In this document: in pieces, positions 1 to 5,072 of the stretch
Position numbering within the stretch: the first letter of the stretch is position 1
Layout: the number at the start of each line of letters is the position of its first letter
Assembly: GCA_031280065.1 (NCBI GenBank)
Contig: JAITHH010000267.1
Location: forward strand, 1 to 5,072
DNA length: 5,072 bases
Direction of reading: 5' to 3'
Source of the DNA: Treponema sp.
GTDB taxonomy: Bacteria > Spirochaetota > Spirochaetia > Treponematales > Breznakiellaceae
Notes under the pieces: generated by a model
Told to the model about the DNA's origin: nothing
The model's input: the letters and a program-made list of their open reading frames with translations, nothing else
Database searches by the model: none
Made by a program: the position numbers and the translations under genes

Positions 1-192
1 TGCCTTATATACATTACAGGCGGTCTGTGTACACGTTTTGGTCTCCTTCTCAGCGGGGTTATACACGCATACCCCGCTATTGGCGCATCCTGTTGCCGCC
101 TTCCCAAAAAGGTCGCACCCCGCCAAAACCAATCCAGACGCCAGCAGAACCGTCAGCGCCCCCAACAGGATGAAAAGTCTCCTATTCCGCAT
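1..192 (-). CDS. Small cysteine-rich lipoprotein, 3' end cut by window edge
   Basis: The frame is open from ATG at 192 down to position 1 with no stop, giving 64 residues of a protein that continues beyond the window. It starts with a lipoprotein signal: basic n-region (R2, R4, R5), hydrophobic stretch about 6-24, and lipobox L23-A24-G25-C26. C26 would be the lipidated residue, so the product should be membrane-anchored and exported. The visible mature part is polar with four more cysteines (C36, C42, C54, C59) in a C-X5-C ... C-X4-C pattern, which could form disulfides or bind metal. The start is fixed by GAAGGAG six bases upstream. It is divergent from the XRE gene at 364, with promoter-like elements between them, so control by that regulator is plausible. 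I do not recognise the family and infer no function beyond a lipoprotein. Hand-counted GC is about 54%, below the lol operon. Confidence 0.8.
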   Translation of the reverse strand, partial: MRNRRLFILLGALTVLLASGLVLAGCDLFGKAATGCANSGVCVYNPAEKETKTCTQTACNVYKA

Positions 193-235
193 AAAAAACT
201 CCTTCGAGGGTTTTGATGTATACTTTTGTATACAT
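182..235 (-). CDS. Possible 17-residue leader ORF upstream of the lipoprotein gene
   Basis: ATG at 235-233 is preceded by AAGGAG (246-241) at a 5-base spacing, within a longer purine run. This is as good an initiation signal as that of the lipoprotein itself. The ORF reads MYTKVYIKTLEGVFYAE and stops at TAG (184-182), ten bases past the lipoprotein start and in a different frame. The first codons form one arm of the perfect inverted repeat at 216-235, so a hairpin in the mRNA would hide this ATG, and a translating ribosome would open it. The layout fits a leader peptide that couples translation to the lipoprotein by termination and re-initiation. That function is inferred. The peptide may not be made, and an ORF this short could arise by chance. 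Confidence 0.35.
   Translation of the reverse strand: MYTKVYIKTLEGVFYAE
199..205 (-). promoter_or_regulatory. Ribosome binding site of the lipoprotein gene
   Basis: On the minus strand GAAGGAG is followed by a six-T spacer and then ATG at 192. This is a near-ideal Shine-Dalgarno match and decides the lipoprotein start. The site lies inside the short upstream ORF at 235-182, so translation of that ORF would pass through it. Confidence 0.75.
216..235. repeat. Perfect inverted repeat, 8-bp arms around TTTT
   Basis: ATGTATAC (216-223) and GTATACAT (228-235) are exact reverse complements separated by four T. The element sits 24 bp upstream of the lipoprotein start, inside its predicted leader. 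It could be a DNA operator, for instance for the adjacent XRE protein, or an RNA hairpin with an AAAA loop in the lipoprotein mRNA. It is not followed by a U-tract in the direction of the lipoprotein, so it does not look like an intrinsic terminator. Confidence 0.7.
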
Positions 236-297
236 TTTCTCTCCTTCCCCCTTGACTTTGATATAAATCTTGCCCAATACGGCATGATTATATCAAA

Positions 298-303
298 TAT
301 AAT
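298..303 (+). promoter_or_regulatory. Candidate -10 box for the XRE regulator gene
   Basis: TATAAT on the plus strand is an exact -10 consensus 61 bases upstream of the XRE start. I find no good -35 at 16-18 bp spacing. TTGACT at 252-257 is too far away and TTGCCC at 270-275 leaves a 22-bp gap. The box overlaps the -10 of the opposite promoter (304-299), so the two divergent promoters may compete for RNA polymerase. Confidence 0.25.
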
Positions 304-327
304 ATATGATTATCGCATAAACGTCAA
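299..327 (-). promoter_or_regulatory. Predicted sigma70-type promoter toward the lipoprotein gene
   Basis: On the minus strand TTGACG (327-322) and TATTAT (304-299) are separated by exactly 17 bp, each one mismatch from consensus. Transcription would start near 292 and leave a leader of about 100 nt before the lipoprotein ATG, containing the short ORF and the inverted repeat. One copy of the 9-mer TTGATATAA (288-296) covers the predicted start point, a typical place for a repressor. AT-rich DNA produces such matches fairly easily, so this is a reasoned prediction. Confidence 0.5.
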
Positions 328-363
328 TAAAAAACCGCGTTTTATATCAATAATAATATAAAA

Positions 364-672
364 ATGTACCTGGAGCGGCTTGTTATTGACAATATTAAAC
401 GTATCCGTAAAGAAAAGGGGATTTCCCAAGAGAAATTAGCTGAAGCCTGTAATACGGCAACCAGTTATATTGGGTTAATGGAAACCTATAAAAATGTGCC
501 TAAACTTTCCACGATTGAACGGATTGCCCATGCCCTTGATGTCCATCCCCTGGTATTTTTTCAGGATATAAACAGAAGTTCTTTAGAACAGGAAGCCGAA
601 ATACAAACCCAAAAAAACAAGATACTATTGCTTCTTGAAAGAGAAATAGACAGCATACTGCATAATCAATAA
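364..672 (+). CDS. XRE/Cro-CI family helix-turn-helix transcriptional regulator
   Basis: This 102-residue protein has one HTH_3/XRE domain at about residues 8-66. Helix 2 is S21-C29 (consensus-like SQEKLAEA), the recognition helix is about T31-M39, and the domain closes with a LSTIERIAHALDVHPLVFF segment typical of the family. Residues 72-99 are charged and heptad-like (three leucines or isoleucines per turn pair), so they may form a dimerising coiled coil. There is no metabolite-binding or peptidase domain, so the usual role is a small DNA-binding repressor. Its targets are most likely its own promoter and that of the divergent lipoprotein gene, by position only. The ATG at 364 is the first usable start after the in-frame stop at 328-330. 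No Shine-Dalgarno is visible: an A/T-only stretch precedes it. GC is about 38% by hand count, far below the lol genes, which suggests a different origin. Confidence 0.9.
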   Translation: MYLERLVIDNIKRIRKEKGISQEKLAEACNTATSYIGLMETYKNVPKLSTIERIAHALDVHPLVFFQDINRSSLEQEAEIQTQKNKILLLLEREIDSILHNQ

Positions 673-735
673 GGTGACGGACGCCTCAAGGTACCGGTAA
701 CCCGCGCCGCAAATAACGGCGGCCCCCGCTCCCCG

Positions 736-2001
736 CTAAAACTTCCGCAAAAGCTCCAGCGGACGCAGCCGCCCCGCCCGGCGGGCGGGAATCCACGAAG
801 CCAAAACCGAACAGAACACCGTCAGCGCCCCGATAAGCCCCACCGTCTTCCAGTCGATGATGATGGGAATCCGCTCCAGGTAGTAGCCCGGATCGAGGAT
901 CAGCACCTTCCCGCCGTGGAACAGCGAGGAGAAAAACCCCAGAATCCCCTCAAGACCGTGAATCAGCGGGTTGATGAACGCGCCGATAAGGAGCCCCAGG
1001 GCAATTCCCGCAGCAGCCCCCGTCAGCCCGGTCAAAAAGGACGAAAATAGGAATATCCTGCCGATACTCAGCGGACTCGCGCCCGCGGCTTTGAGCACCG
1101 CAATGTCCCGCTGCCGCTCCATCACCAGCATCGAGGTGGCGGAAGAGACATTCACCGCAGCCACCATGACGATCAGGGCCATGATAAAAAGCAAAAGCTG
1201 CCGCGTAGACTCGTAGGAGCTGAATTGGGCCTGCTGCACCTCTTTCCAGGTATAGGCCCCGTAGCCGGAACCCAAAGCCCGGCTGATGAGCCTCGCCGCC
1301 CGCTCCGCGCCCTCGTAGGGATCGCCGATTTTCACCAAGAGCGACGTATGGGAGAGTTCCGGGGCCAGAAGCCGCTCCCCCCCCTCGTAGCTGATGAGGC
1401 ACCACAGCGAATCCAGCTCGCGGTAGCCCGAAGACACGATCCCCCGAACCGTAAAAGGCAGCGTCCGGGGAACATTCCCCCCGCCCGCCGTGGGGCGGAT
1501 GGTCATAATGTAGACCGGTTTCCCCACCTGAGCCCCCACAGAGCGGGCCAGCGCCTCTCCCAGAAGCGCATCCCGGTCTGATTCCAGGACCGCGGCGCCC
1601 TCGATGGTGGTCAAAAAGCGGGCGCCCCCCGGATCCTCCCAGAAACCGGGGTCCGTCGCCCGCACCGAAGCCCCCGCCTTGCCGCCGTTTCCCATGATTA
1701 CCGCCATGCCCTGCCGCTCTTTCCAGGCCCCCCGTACGCCGGACACAGCCCCGGCAGCCGAAACCGCCGCGTCAAGATTCCCCCGATCCTGGTGGTTGAA
1801 CACCTGGATGTGGCCCGTCCCCAGCTCCAGATAACGGTCGGTGATGCCCCGGATCATGCCGTCCGCCACGATGAGCGTTACGATGATGGGGATGAGGCTC
1901 AGGGCGATTCCCGCCGCCGCCCCCCGCAGATAACGCCCCCCCTCGCGGGCCCGGCCCAGCAGATAGCGGAGCGCCACAAAGAACTCGCCCCCCGGTTTCA
2001 C
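736..2001 (-). CDS. lolE: LolE-type lipoprotein-releasing ABC permease
   Basis: This 421-residue inner-membrane subunit belongs to the LolCDE transporter, which extracts outer-membrane-destined lipoproteins from the inner membrane. The layout is the MacB_PCD plus FtsX one: an N-terminal FVALRYLLGR motif, membrane segment 1 at about 27-48, a large periplasmic domain about 49-265, then membrane segments at about 269-291, 315-345 and 386-404. VMERQRDIAVLKAAGAS (293-309) is the cytoplasmic coupling helix that contacts LolD. GYYLERIPIIIDW (372-384) and the final PLELLRKF are LolC/E family hallmarks, and the length fits E. coli LolE (about 414). It starts with GTG in a GTGA overlap with the lolD stop, and the poly-G tract just upstream is the only Shine-Dalgarno-like sequence. 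Stop is TAG. It carries a G8 run at codons 206-209. Calling it LolE rather than LolC rests on gene order and on the shorter putative hook loop (about 169-181). Confidence 0.88.
   Translation of the reverse strand: MKPGGEFFVALRYLLGRAREGGRYLRGAAAGIALSLIPIIVTLIVADGMIRGITDRYLELGTGHIQVFNHQDRGNLDAAVSAAGAVSGVRGAWKERQGMAVIMGNGGKAGASVRATDPGFWEDPGGARFLTTIEGAAVLESDRDALLGEALARSVGAQVGKPVYIMTIRPTAGGGNVPRTLPFTVRGIVSSGYRELDSLWCLISYEGGERLLAPELSHTSLLVKIGDPYEGAERAARLISRALGSGYGAYTWKEVQQAQFSSYESTRQLLLFIMALIVMVAAVNVSSATSMLVMERQRDIAVLKAAGASPLSIGRIFLFSSFLTGLTGAAAGIALGLLIGAFINPLIHGLEGILGFFSSLFHGGKVLILDPGYYLERIPIIIDWKTVGLIGALTVFCSVLASWIPARRAGRLRPLELLRKF
1377..1384 (-). repeat. G8 homopolymer inside lolE
   Basis: Eight consecutive G on the coding strand arise from GAG-GGG-GGG-GAG at codons 206-209, in the periplasmic domain. 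A one-base length change would truncate LolE before membrane segments 2-4. The gene often uses GGG for glycine (other runs are G6 and G7), so this tract may simply reflect codon preference. Confidence 0.8.
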
Positions 2002-2717
2002 GCCCCCCCCCCCGCCGGCGCGGATACGCCCGTCAGGACGCCCCCTTCCAGCACATAGCGAATCCCGGCCCGCTCCGCCACCTGCCGGTCATGGGTTACC
2101 ACAATCAGGGTCTTCCCCCATTTCTCCGCCTCGGCGTAGAGCAGTTCCGCCACCATGCCGCTGTTGCCCGGATCCAGGTTCCCCGTGGGCTCGTCCGCGA
2201 GGATCAGGTCAGGATCGTTGATCATGGAACGGGCCACCGCGACCCGCTGCCGCTCGCCCCCGGAAAGCTGCGAAGGGTAGTGGGAAAAACGGTTCTCCAG
2301 CTTCACATCCGACAGGAGCGAGCGGGCCTTGTCCAGGGCCGCTTTCTTCTTCATCCCCCCCATATAAGCGGGAATCATCACGTTTTCCAGGGCGGTAAAA
2401 TCCTTGAGCAGATAGTGGAACTGAAAGATGAATCCCACCCGCCGGCTCCGGTAGGAAGTCAGGCCCCCCTCGGACAGGCCGCTGATCTCCATGCCCGCGA
2501 CCCGCGCCGAACCCGAATCGGCGCGGTCCAGCCCGCCGAGGATATTCAGCAGGGTGCTTTTCCCGCTCCCGCTCTGACCGGATACGGCGACCGTCGTTCC
2601 CGCCTCCACCTCAAAGCTCACCCCCCGCAGAATGTACAGGGTCTCCGCCCCGGACTGGTAGGTTTTGACAATATCCCGCGCCCGCACCAGGGGTTCCGCG
2701 CTCCGGCTTTCATTCAT
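1998..2717 (-). CDS. lolD: LolD, ATPase of the lipoprotein-releasing ABC transporter
   Basis: This 239-residue cytoplasmic ATPase powers LolC/LolE. All ABC motifs are present: Walker [10 protein letters not shown] (47-55), Q-loop Q99, signature [13 protein letters not shown] (151-163), Walker B LILADEPT (171-178, catalytic E176) and switch H209. [18 protein letters not shown] (96-113) closely matches the LolD motif that grips the permease coupling helices. This separates it from MacB- or FtsE-type ATPases. I chose ATG at 2717 because GGAGG (2731-2727) sits nine bases upstream. The frame also has a TTG at 2765, which would add 16 residues inside lolC with no better signal. The start overlaps the lolC stop by 8 bp and the end overlaps the lolE GTG by 4 bp. 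The last codons, APAGGGA, are encoded by an 11-G tract. A +1 G there would fuse LolD in frame to LolE. Confidence 0.95.
   Translation of the reverse strand: MNESRSAEPLVRARDIVKTYQSGAETLYILRGVSFEVEAGTTVAVSGQSGSGKSTLLNILGGLDRADSGSARVAGMEISGLSEGGLTSYRSRRVGFIFQFHYLLKDFTALENVMIPAYMGGMKKKAALDKARSLLSDVKLENRFSHYPSQLSGGERQRVAVARSMINDPDLILADEPTGNLDPGNSGMVAELLYAEAEKWGKTLIVVTHDRQVAERAGIRYVLEGGVLTGVSAPAGGGA
2003..2013 (-). repeat. G11 homopolymer at the lolD-lolE junction
   Basis: Eleven G on the coding strand are followed by C and then GTGA, where GTG is the lolE start and TGA the lolD stop. The tract encodes the Gly-Gly-Gly near the LolD C-terminus and spans bases -2 to -12 before the lolE GTG, so it also occupies the Shine-Dalgarno position. 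It is the longest homopolymer in the window and a potential slippage site. Its exact length is also prone to sequencing error. Confidence 0.9.
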
Positions 2718-4047
2718 ACCGCAATACCTCCGCAGGCCGCGTCCGGGACACCTTGCCTGACGCAAACCAGGCTGCGGCCAGCGCGGAAAGGAACCCGAAC
2801 AGGAATATCAAGAGCGCCTCGTGGGGAATGACCCGCGAGGGAATCTCTTTTATATAGAAGATAGTTGGCGAAAAAACGGCGAAGTCCGTCCCGCCGGGGC
2901 CGCCGCCGCCCAAAATGCCGGCCAGGGCGTTCATCAGGCCGGTTATGCCGTTTACCGCCCCTTCTAAGAGGGTGAAGAACGCGCCCACATTCAGGGCCAC
3001 CAGGAGCCCGCAGAGCAGCCCCATCCCCGCGCCGGTAAGCCCGATGATAAAACCGTCCCACACGAAGATCAGGCGCACCGCCTGAGCGCCGGCTCCCAGC
3101 GCCCGCAGGAGCCCTATCTCCTCGCGGCGCTCCAGCACCGCCCGGCGCTGGGCCTGGAAGATGTTGAGTCCCACCACGATGAAGATAAGCCCCACCAGGA
3201 TGAGCATCAGCAGCTTTTCCGTGCGCAGCGCCCCGAAGAAGGCCCGGTTATAATCCCGCCATGACCTGAGCTGCCAGTCCCCGCCGGAAAAGGCCGCGTC
3301 CTCAGCCAGGAGGACGCGGATATGCTCCAAGGCTGAAGCGTCCTGCCAGCGGTTCTGGAGCTTAACGCCCAGCGAAAGGGTATCCCCCGGCCCGCTGACC
3401 GCCTCCGCCGCCTGAATATTGATGAACGCCCAGCTCATGTCGTACTCGTAAAACCCGCAGCGGAACACGCCGGCAACCTTGAAACGGGAATGAGCCGCAG
3501 CCGGGGCATCTTCCAAGGCATCGGCCAGCAAGCCCCCCAGGGAAACCATGGAAAGCTCATCCCCCAGGCGGAGGGAAAGCCGCCGGGCCAGTTCCGCCCC
3601 CAGGATGATCGAGCCCGGATCGGCCAGGTCAAACGCGCCGCTTTCAAATTCCAGGCGTTCCGCCATGCCCCGGTCCCGTTCCAGCGCGTCAGGCGGAAGC
3701 CCCCGGATCACCGCGGCCTGCTGGCTGTCCCGCCTGCCCCGGATCATCGCCTGAATCTCCCGGAAAGGCAGGGCGGACCGCGTTTGGGGAAGCCCCCGCA
3801 CCCGCTCCGCCAGCGCATCGCCCGACGCGCCTGAAGGCAGCGGTTCCAGCCGGATATGATACGAAGAAATCTCCACGATGCTCTCGATAAAACCAAGCTG
3901 AAAGCCGTTCATCACCGCGAGGATCACGGTCAGGGCCAGCACACCGGTGAAGATACCAAGCACGGCAAAGACCGGCGAAGGGGACGCCCCCCGGCTCCGG
4001 CGGGAAACATAACGGGCCGCGATAAACCCGATCCAGCGGAACCTCAC
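2710..4047 (-). CDS. lolC: LolC-type lipoprotein-releasing ABC permease
   Basis: This 445-residue membrane subunit pairs with LolE and LolD. The N-terminus carries the family opening (FIAARYVSRRSRG) and GIFTGVLALTVILAVMNGFQ in membrane segment 1 (about 25-46). The periplasmic domain spans about 47-275, and further membrane segments are at about 277-297, 326-356 and 410-430. Coupling helix: LERREEIGLLRALGAG (305-320). FYEYDMSWAFI (199-209) matches the conserved LolC/E strand motif. A loop just before it (about 169-187) sits where E. coli LolC has the hook that recruits LolA, supporting the LolC label (inference). It is longer than E. coli LolC (399), partly from a glycine-rich stretch GILGGGGPGGTD at 377-388. 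The start is GTG in a GTGA overlap with the upstream gene, with GGGGG (4059-4055) seven bases ahead. Stop is TGA at 2712-2710. Confidence 0.9.
   Translation of the reverse strand: MRFRWIGFIAARYVSRRSRGASPSPVFAVLGIFTGVLALTVILAVMNGFQLGFIESIVEISSYHIRLEPLPSGASGDALAERVRGLPQTRSALPFREIQAMIRGRRDSQQAAVIRGLPPDALERDRGMAERLEFESGAFDLADPGSIILGAELARRLSLRLGDELSMVSLGGLLADALEDAPAAAHSRFKVAGVFRCGFYEYDMSWAFINIQAAEAVSGPGDTLSLGVKLQNRWQDASALEHIRVLLAEDAAFSGGDWQLRSWRDYNRAFFGALRTEKLLMLILVGLIFIVVGLNIFQAQRRAVLERREEIGLLRALGAGAQAVRLIFVWDGFIIGLTGAGMGLLCGLLVALNVGAFFTLLEGAVNGITGLMNALAGILGGGGPGGTDFAVFSPTIFYIKEIPSRVIPHEALLIFLFGFLSALAAAWFASGKVSRTRPAEVLRYE
2727..2731 (-). promoter_or_regulatory. Ribosome binding site of lolD
   Basis: GGAGG on the minus strand lies nine bases before ATG at 2717, within the end of lolC. 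It supports the 239-residue form of LolD over the longer TTG-initiated form. Confidence 0.65.
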
Positions 4048-5072
4048 GGCGCGGCCCCCGGCGCGGGACGCACCTGCTCTTCCCGGACCTTGCGGCCCCC
4101 TTCCCAGAATGCCCGCAGTATCACCTGCCCATCCATATACAGTTCCTCCACTTCCCGCCCGCTCTCGCCGCCGCCCTCGCTCCGGACTATCCGTTCCAGA
4201 ACGCCCTGGCTATAATTCCGCTCCAGAACGCGGTCACCCTCGGCATCGTACTCGTATTCGGTGAGGCGTTCATCATCCCCGGACTTCCAGCGCACCGAAA
4301 CGAGCCGGTCCCCGTACCAGGTATTCCAGAGTTCCCCCTGCACGGTTCCCTCCTCGTCCTGCCGCGTCTCGCCGAGTATCCGCCCCCGGTCATCGGTAGT
4401 ATATACTACCGTAGAACCGGCTTCCATGAGAATATCCTCCATGAAGCCGGACGAGTAGGCCAGCCGGGGATCAACAAAGCCGCTGTTCTTGGCCGCGCTG
4501 AGGATCATGTGGGGAAAGGCGAGCCGCACCGGGGGCGTTTCCGCGCCGTTTTGGGCCTGGTGAAACACCCGCTCCACGGCCCGCAGGGAAGCGGAGCGGC
4601 TGTAGCGGTAGTAGTCGGTGTGGGTCTTTTCCTCGCTTGCTTCCCCGGCCTCCTCGGACGGCGGCTGTTTGAACCTGGCTTCCGCGCTGGTGAGGGTTCC
4701 GCCGGCATAACGATAGACGATGATCCAGACACTGCCATCGCTTGAGAGCTGCTGTTCTTCGGTGATAAGCCGGTTTTCATCGTAGCGTTCGATGAAGCCC
4801 TCCGGCCATACGGGTTCTTCGGTTTCTTCCTCCGGCGCGCTGATCTCGAAGGCGGACACGAGGCGGCTGCGGCCCGCTTGGTCCCGGAAGAGCCAGCGCG
4901 TACGGGACGCGGCGCCGTTCTCGTAGAGGGTGTACCGTTCGGCTTGGAGGGCGGGGCTATGGTAGGGTTTGAGCAGATCGGGGATGTCCTGGGGCGGGAC
5001 CGGTTCTATGGAGAGGGCGTATTTGCCGCGCAGGGCCAGGCGGGAGAAGGCGGGTTCCAGGGCCATGCCCGC
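4044..5072 (-). CDS. Hypothetical beta-repeat (YD/MORN-like) protein upstream of lolC, 5' end probably cut
   Basis: The frame is open to the right edge. An ATG at 5066 gives 340 residues, but only six bases lie upstream and show no ribosome binding site, so a longer N-terminus, perhaps a signal peptide, may lie outside. The protein is built of short aromatic beta-hairpin units, roughly 'Y-x-Y-(D/N)-x-x-G-x-(L/V)'. They sit, counted from that ATG, near 44-66, 92-106, 117-132, 152-168, 221-235, 248-260, 271-295 and 308-333, the clearest being YEYDAEGDRVLERNY (271-285). This resembles YD or MORN-type repeats of surface and periplasmic proteins. A Glu-rich low-complexity linker covers 136-149. 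There is no membrane segment or catalytic motif. The stop overlaps the lolC GTG by 4 bp, so it is co-translated with the Lol machine and may assist lipoprotein transport, but no function can be assigned. Confidence 0.82.
   Translation of the reverse strand, partial: AGMALEPAFSRLALRGKYALSIEPVPPQDIPDLLKPYHSPALQAERYTLYENGAASRTRWLFRDQAGRSRLVSAFEISAPEEETEEPVWPEGFIERYDENRLITEEQQLSSDGSVWIIVYRYAGGTLTSAEARFKQPPSEEAGEASEEKTHTDYYRYSRSASLRAVERVFHQAQNGAETPPVRLAFPHMILSAAKNSGFVDPRLAYSSGFMEDILMEAGSTVVYTTDDRGRILGETRQDEEGTVQGELWNTWYGDRLVSVRWKSGDDERLTEYEYDAEGDRVLERNYSQGVLERIVRSEGGGESGREVEELYMDGQVILRAFWEGGRKVREEQVRPAPGAAP
4394..4411. repeat. Perfect 18-bp palindrome inside the hypothetical gene
   Basis: CGGTAGTATATACTACCG is its own reverse complement with no spacer. 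It encodes part of the STVVYTTD segment at about residues 218-225. The central GTATATAC stands out as AT-rich within a GC-rich gene. It could be a protein-binding site or just coincide with a run of Val, Tyr and Thr codons. Confidence 0.75.

Larger units (their letters stand above)
258..350. repeat. Three copies of TTGATATAA, candidate operator set
   Basis: The 9-mer occurs at 258-266 (plus orientation), 288-296 (minus) and 342-350 (minus). The outer pair extends to 10-bp inverted repeats (258-267 and 341-350). Centres are 30 and 54 bp apart. One copy lies in the lipoprotein leader, one over its predicted start point and one 13 bp before the XRE start codon. The arrangement suits a regulator controlling both divergent genes, including itself. 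The region is very AT-rich, so part of the similarity may be chance. Confidence 0.4.

Noticed and set aside
252..280. TTGACT at 252-257 as -35 of an XRE promoter
   Set aside because: The hexamers at 16-18 bp spacing (around 274-281) do not resemble a -10 box.
38..361. Plus-strand reading frame of 107 codons opposite the lipoprotein gene
   Set aside because: It has no ribosome binding site or recognisable domain, and it runs through the AT-rich promoter region. The opposite strand has a clear lipobox, signal peptide and Shine-Dalgarno.
705..721. Small hairpin (CGCCG, 7-base loop, CGGCG) between the XRE and lolE stops as a terminator
   Set aside because: The stem is only 5 bp and neither strand has a following U-tract, so it is not convincing as an intrinsic terminator. 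The 63-bp gap otherwise shows nothing.
950..1405. Minus-strand alternative frame of 151 codons inside lolE
   Set aside because: It is an out-of-frame shadow of lolE, rich in Gly, Arg and Ala, with no domain. The lolE frame is intact through this stretch with family motifs on both sides.
1225..1581. Plus-strand open frame of 118 codons opposite lolE
   Set aside because: It is Pro/Arg-rich, lacks a start signal and lies entirely opposite conserved LolE coding sequence.
2718..2765. Sixteen-residue N-terminal extension of LolD from TTG
   Set aside because: The extension is Arg/Cys/Gly-rich, unlike LolD N-termini, and overlaps lolC by 56 bp. ATG at 2717 has GGAGG at a good spacing.
2091..2831. 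Plus-strand open frame of 246 codons antisense to lolD and lolC
   Set aside because: Long antisense frames are expected opposite GC-rich genes. The composition is Pro/Arg/His-rich without a domain, while the minus strand carries all ABC motifs.

Overview
The window looks like part of a spirochaete chromosome, most likely a GC-rich relative of Treponema. This is an inference. It rests on a lolC-lolD-lolE gene order with two distinct permeases, on an upstream repeat-rich exported-type protein like the gene I recall beside the lol genes in T. pallidum (the TP0579-TP0582 region, from memory), and on a spirochaete-like lipoprotein. No rRNA, tRNA, transposase, integrase or CRISPR array was seen.

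Positions 736-5072 (minus strand) hold one tightly packed operon, transcribed right to left. In order these are a hypothetical beta-repeat protein cut by the right edge, a LolC-type permease, the LolD ATPase and a LolE-type permease. Junctions overlap by 4, 8 and 4 bp, which suggests translational coupling. Together LolC, LolD and LolE should form the inner-membrane ABC machine that extracts mature lipoproteins and hands them to a periplasmic carrier (LolA in proteobacteria). A sampled line of this part is about 65% GC. The operon promoter lies outside the window. No convincing terminator was found after lolE.

Positions 1-672 are different. A small cysteine-rich lipoprotein gene (minus strand, about 54% GC, cut by the left edge) is divergent from an XRE-type regulator gene (plus strand, about 38% GC). 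The 171-bp AT-rich region between them holds a good sigma70-type promoter reading toward the lipoprotein. It also holds three copies of the 9-mer TTGATATAA (one inverted relative to the other two), a perfect 8+8 bp inverted repeat, and a possible 17-codon leader ORF with a strong ribosome binding site that overlaps the lipoprotein start. This reads as a self-contained regulator plus surface-protein cassette next to a housekeeping operon, possibly acquired.

The most interesting signal is an 11-G tract at the very end of lolD, one base before the lolE GTG start. One extra G in DNA or mRNA, or a -1 ribosomal slip, would bypass the lolD stop and join LolD in frame to the whole of LolE.
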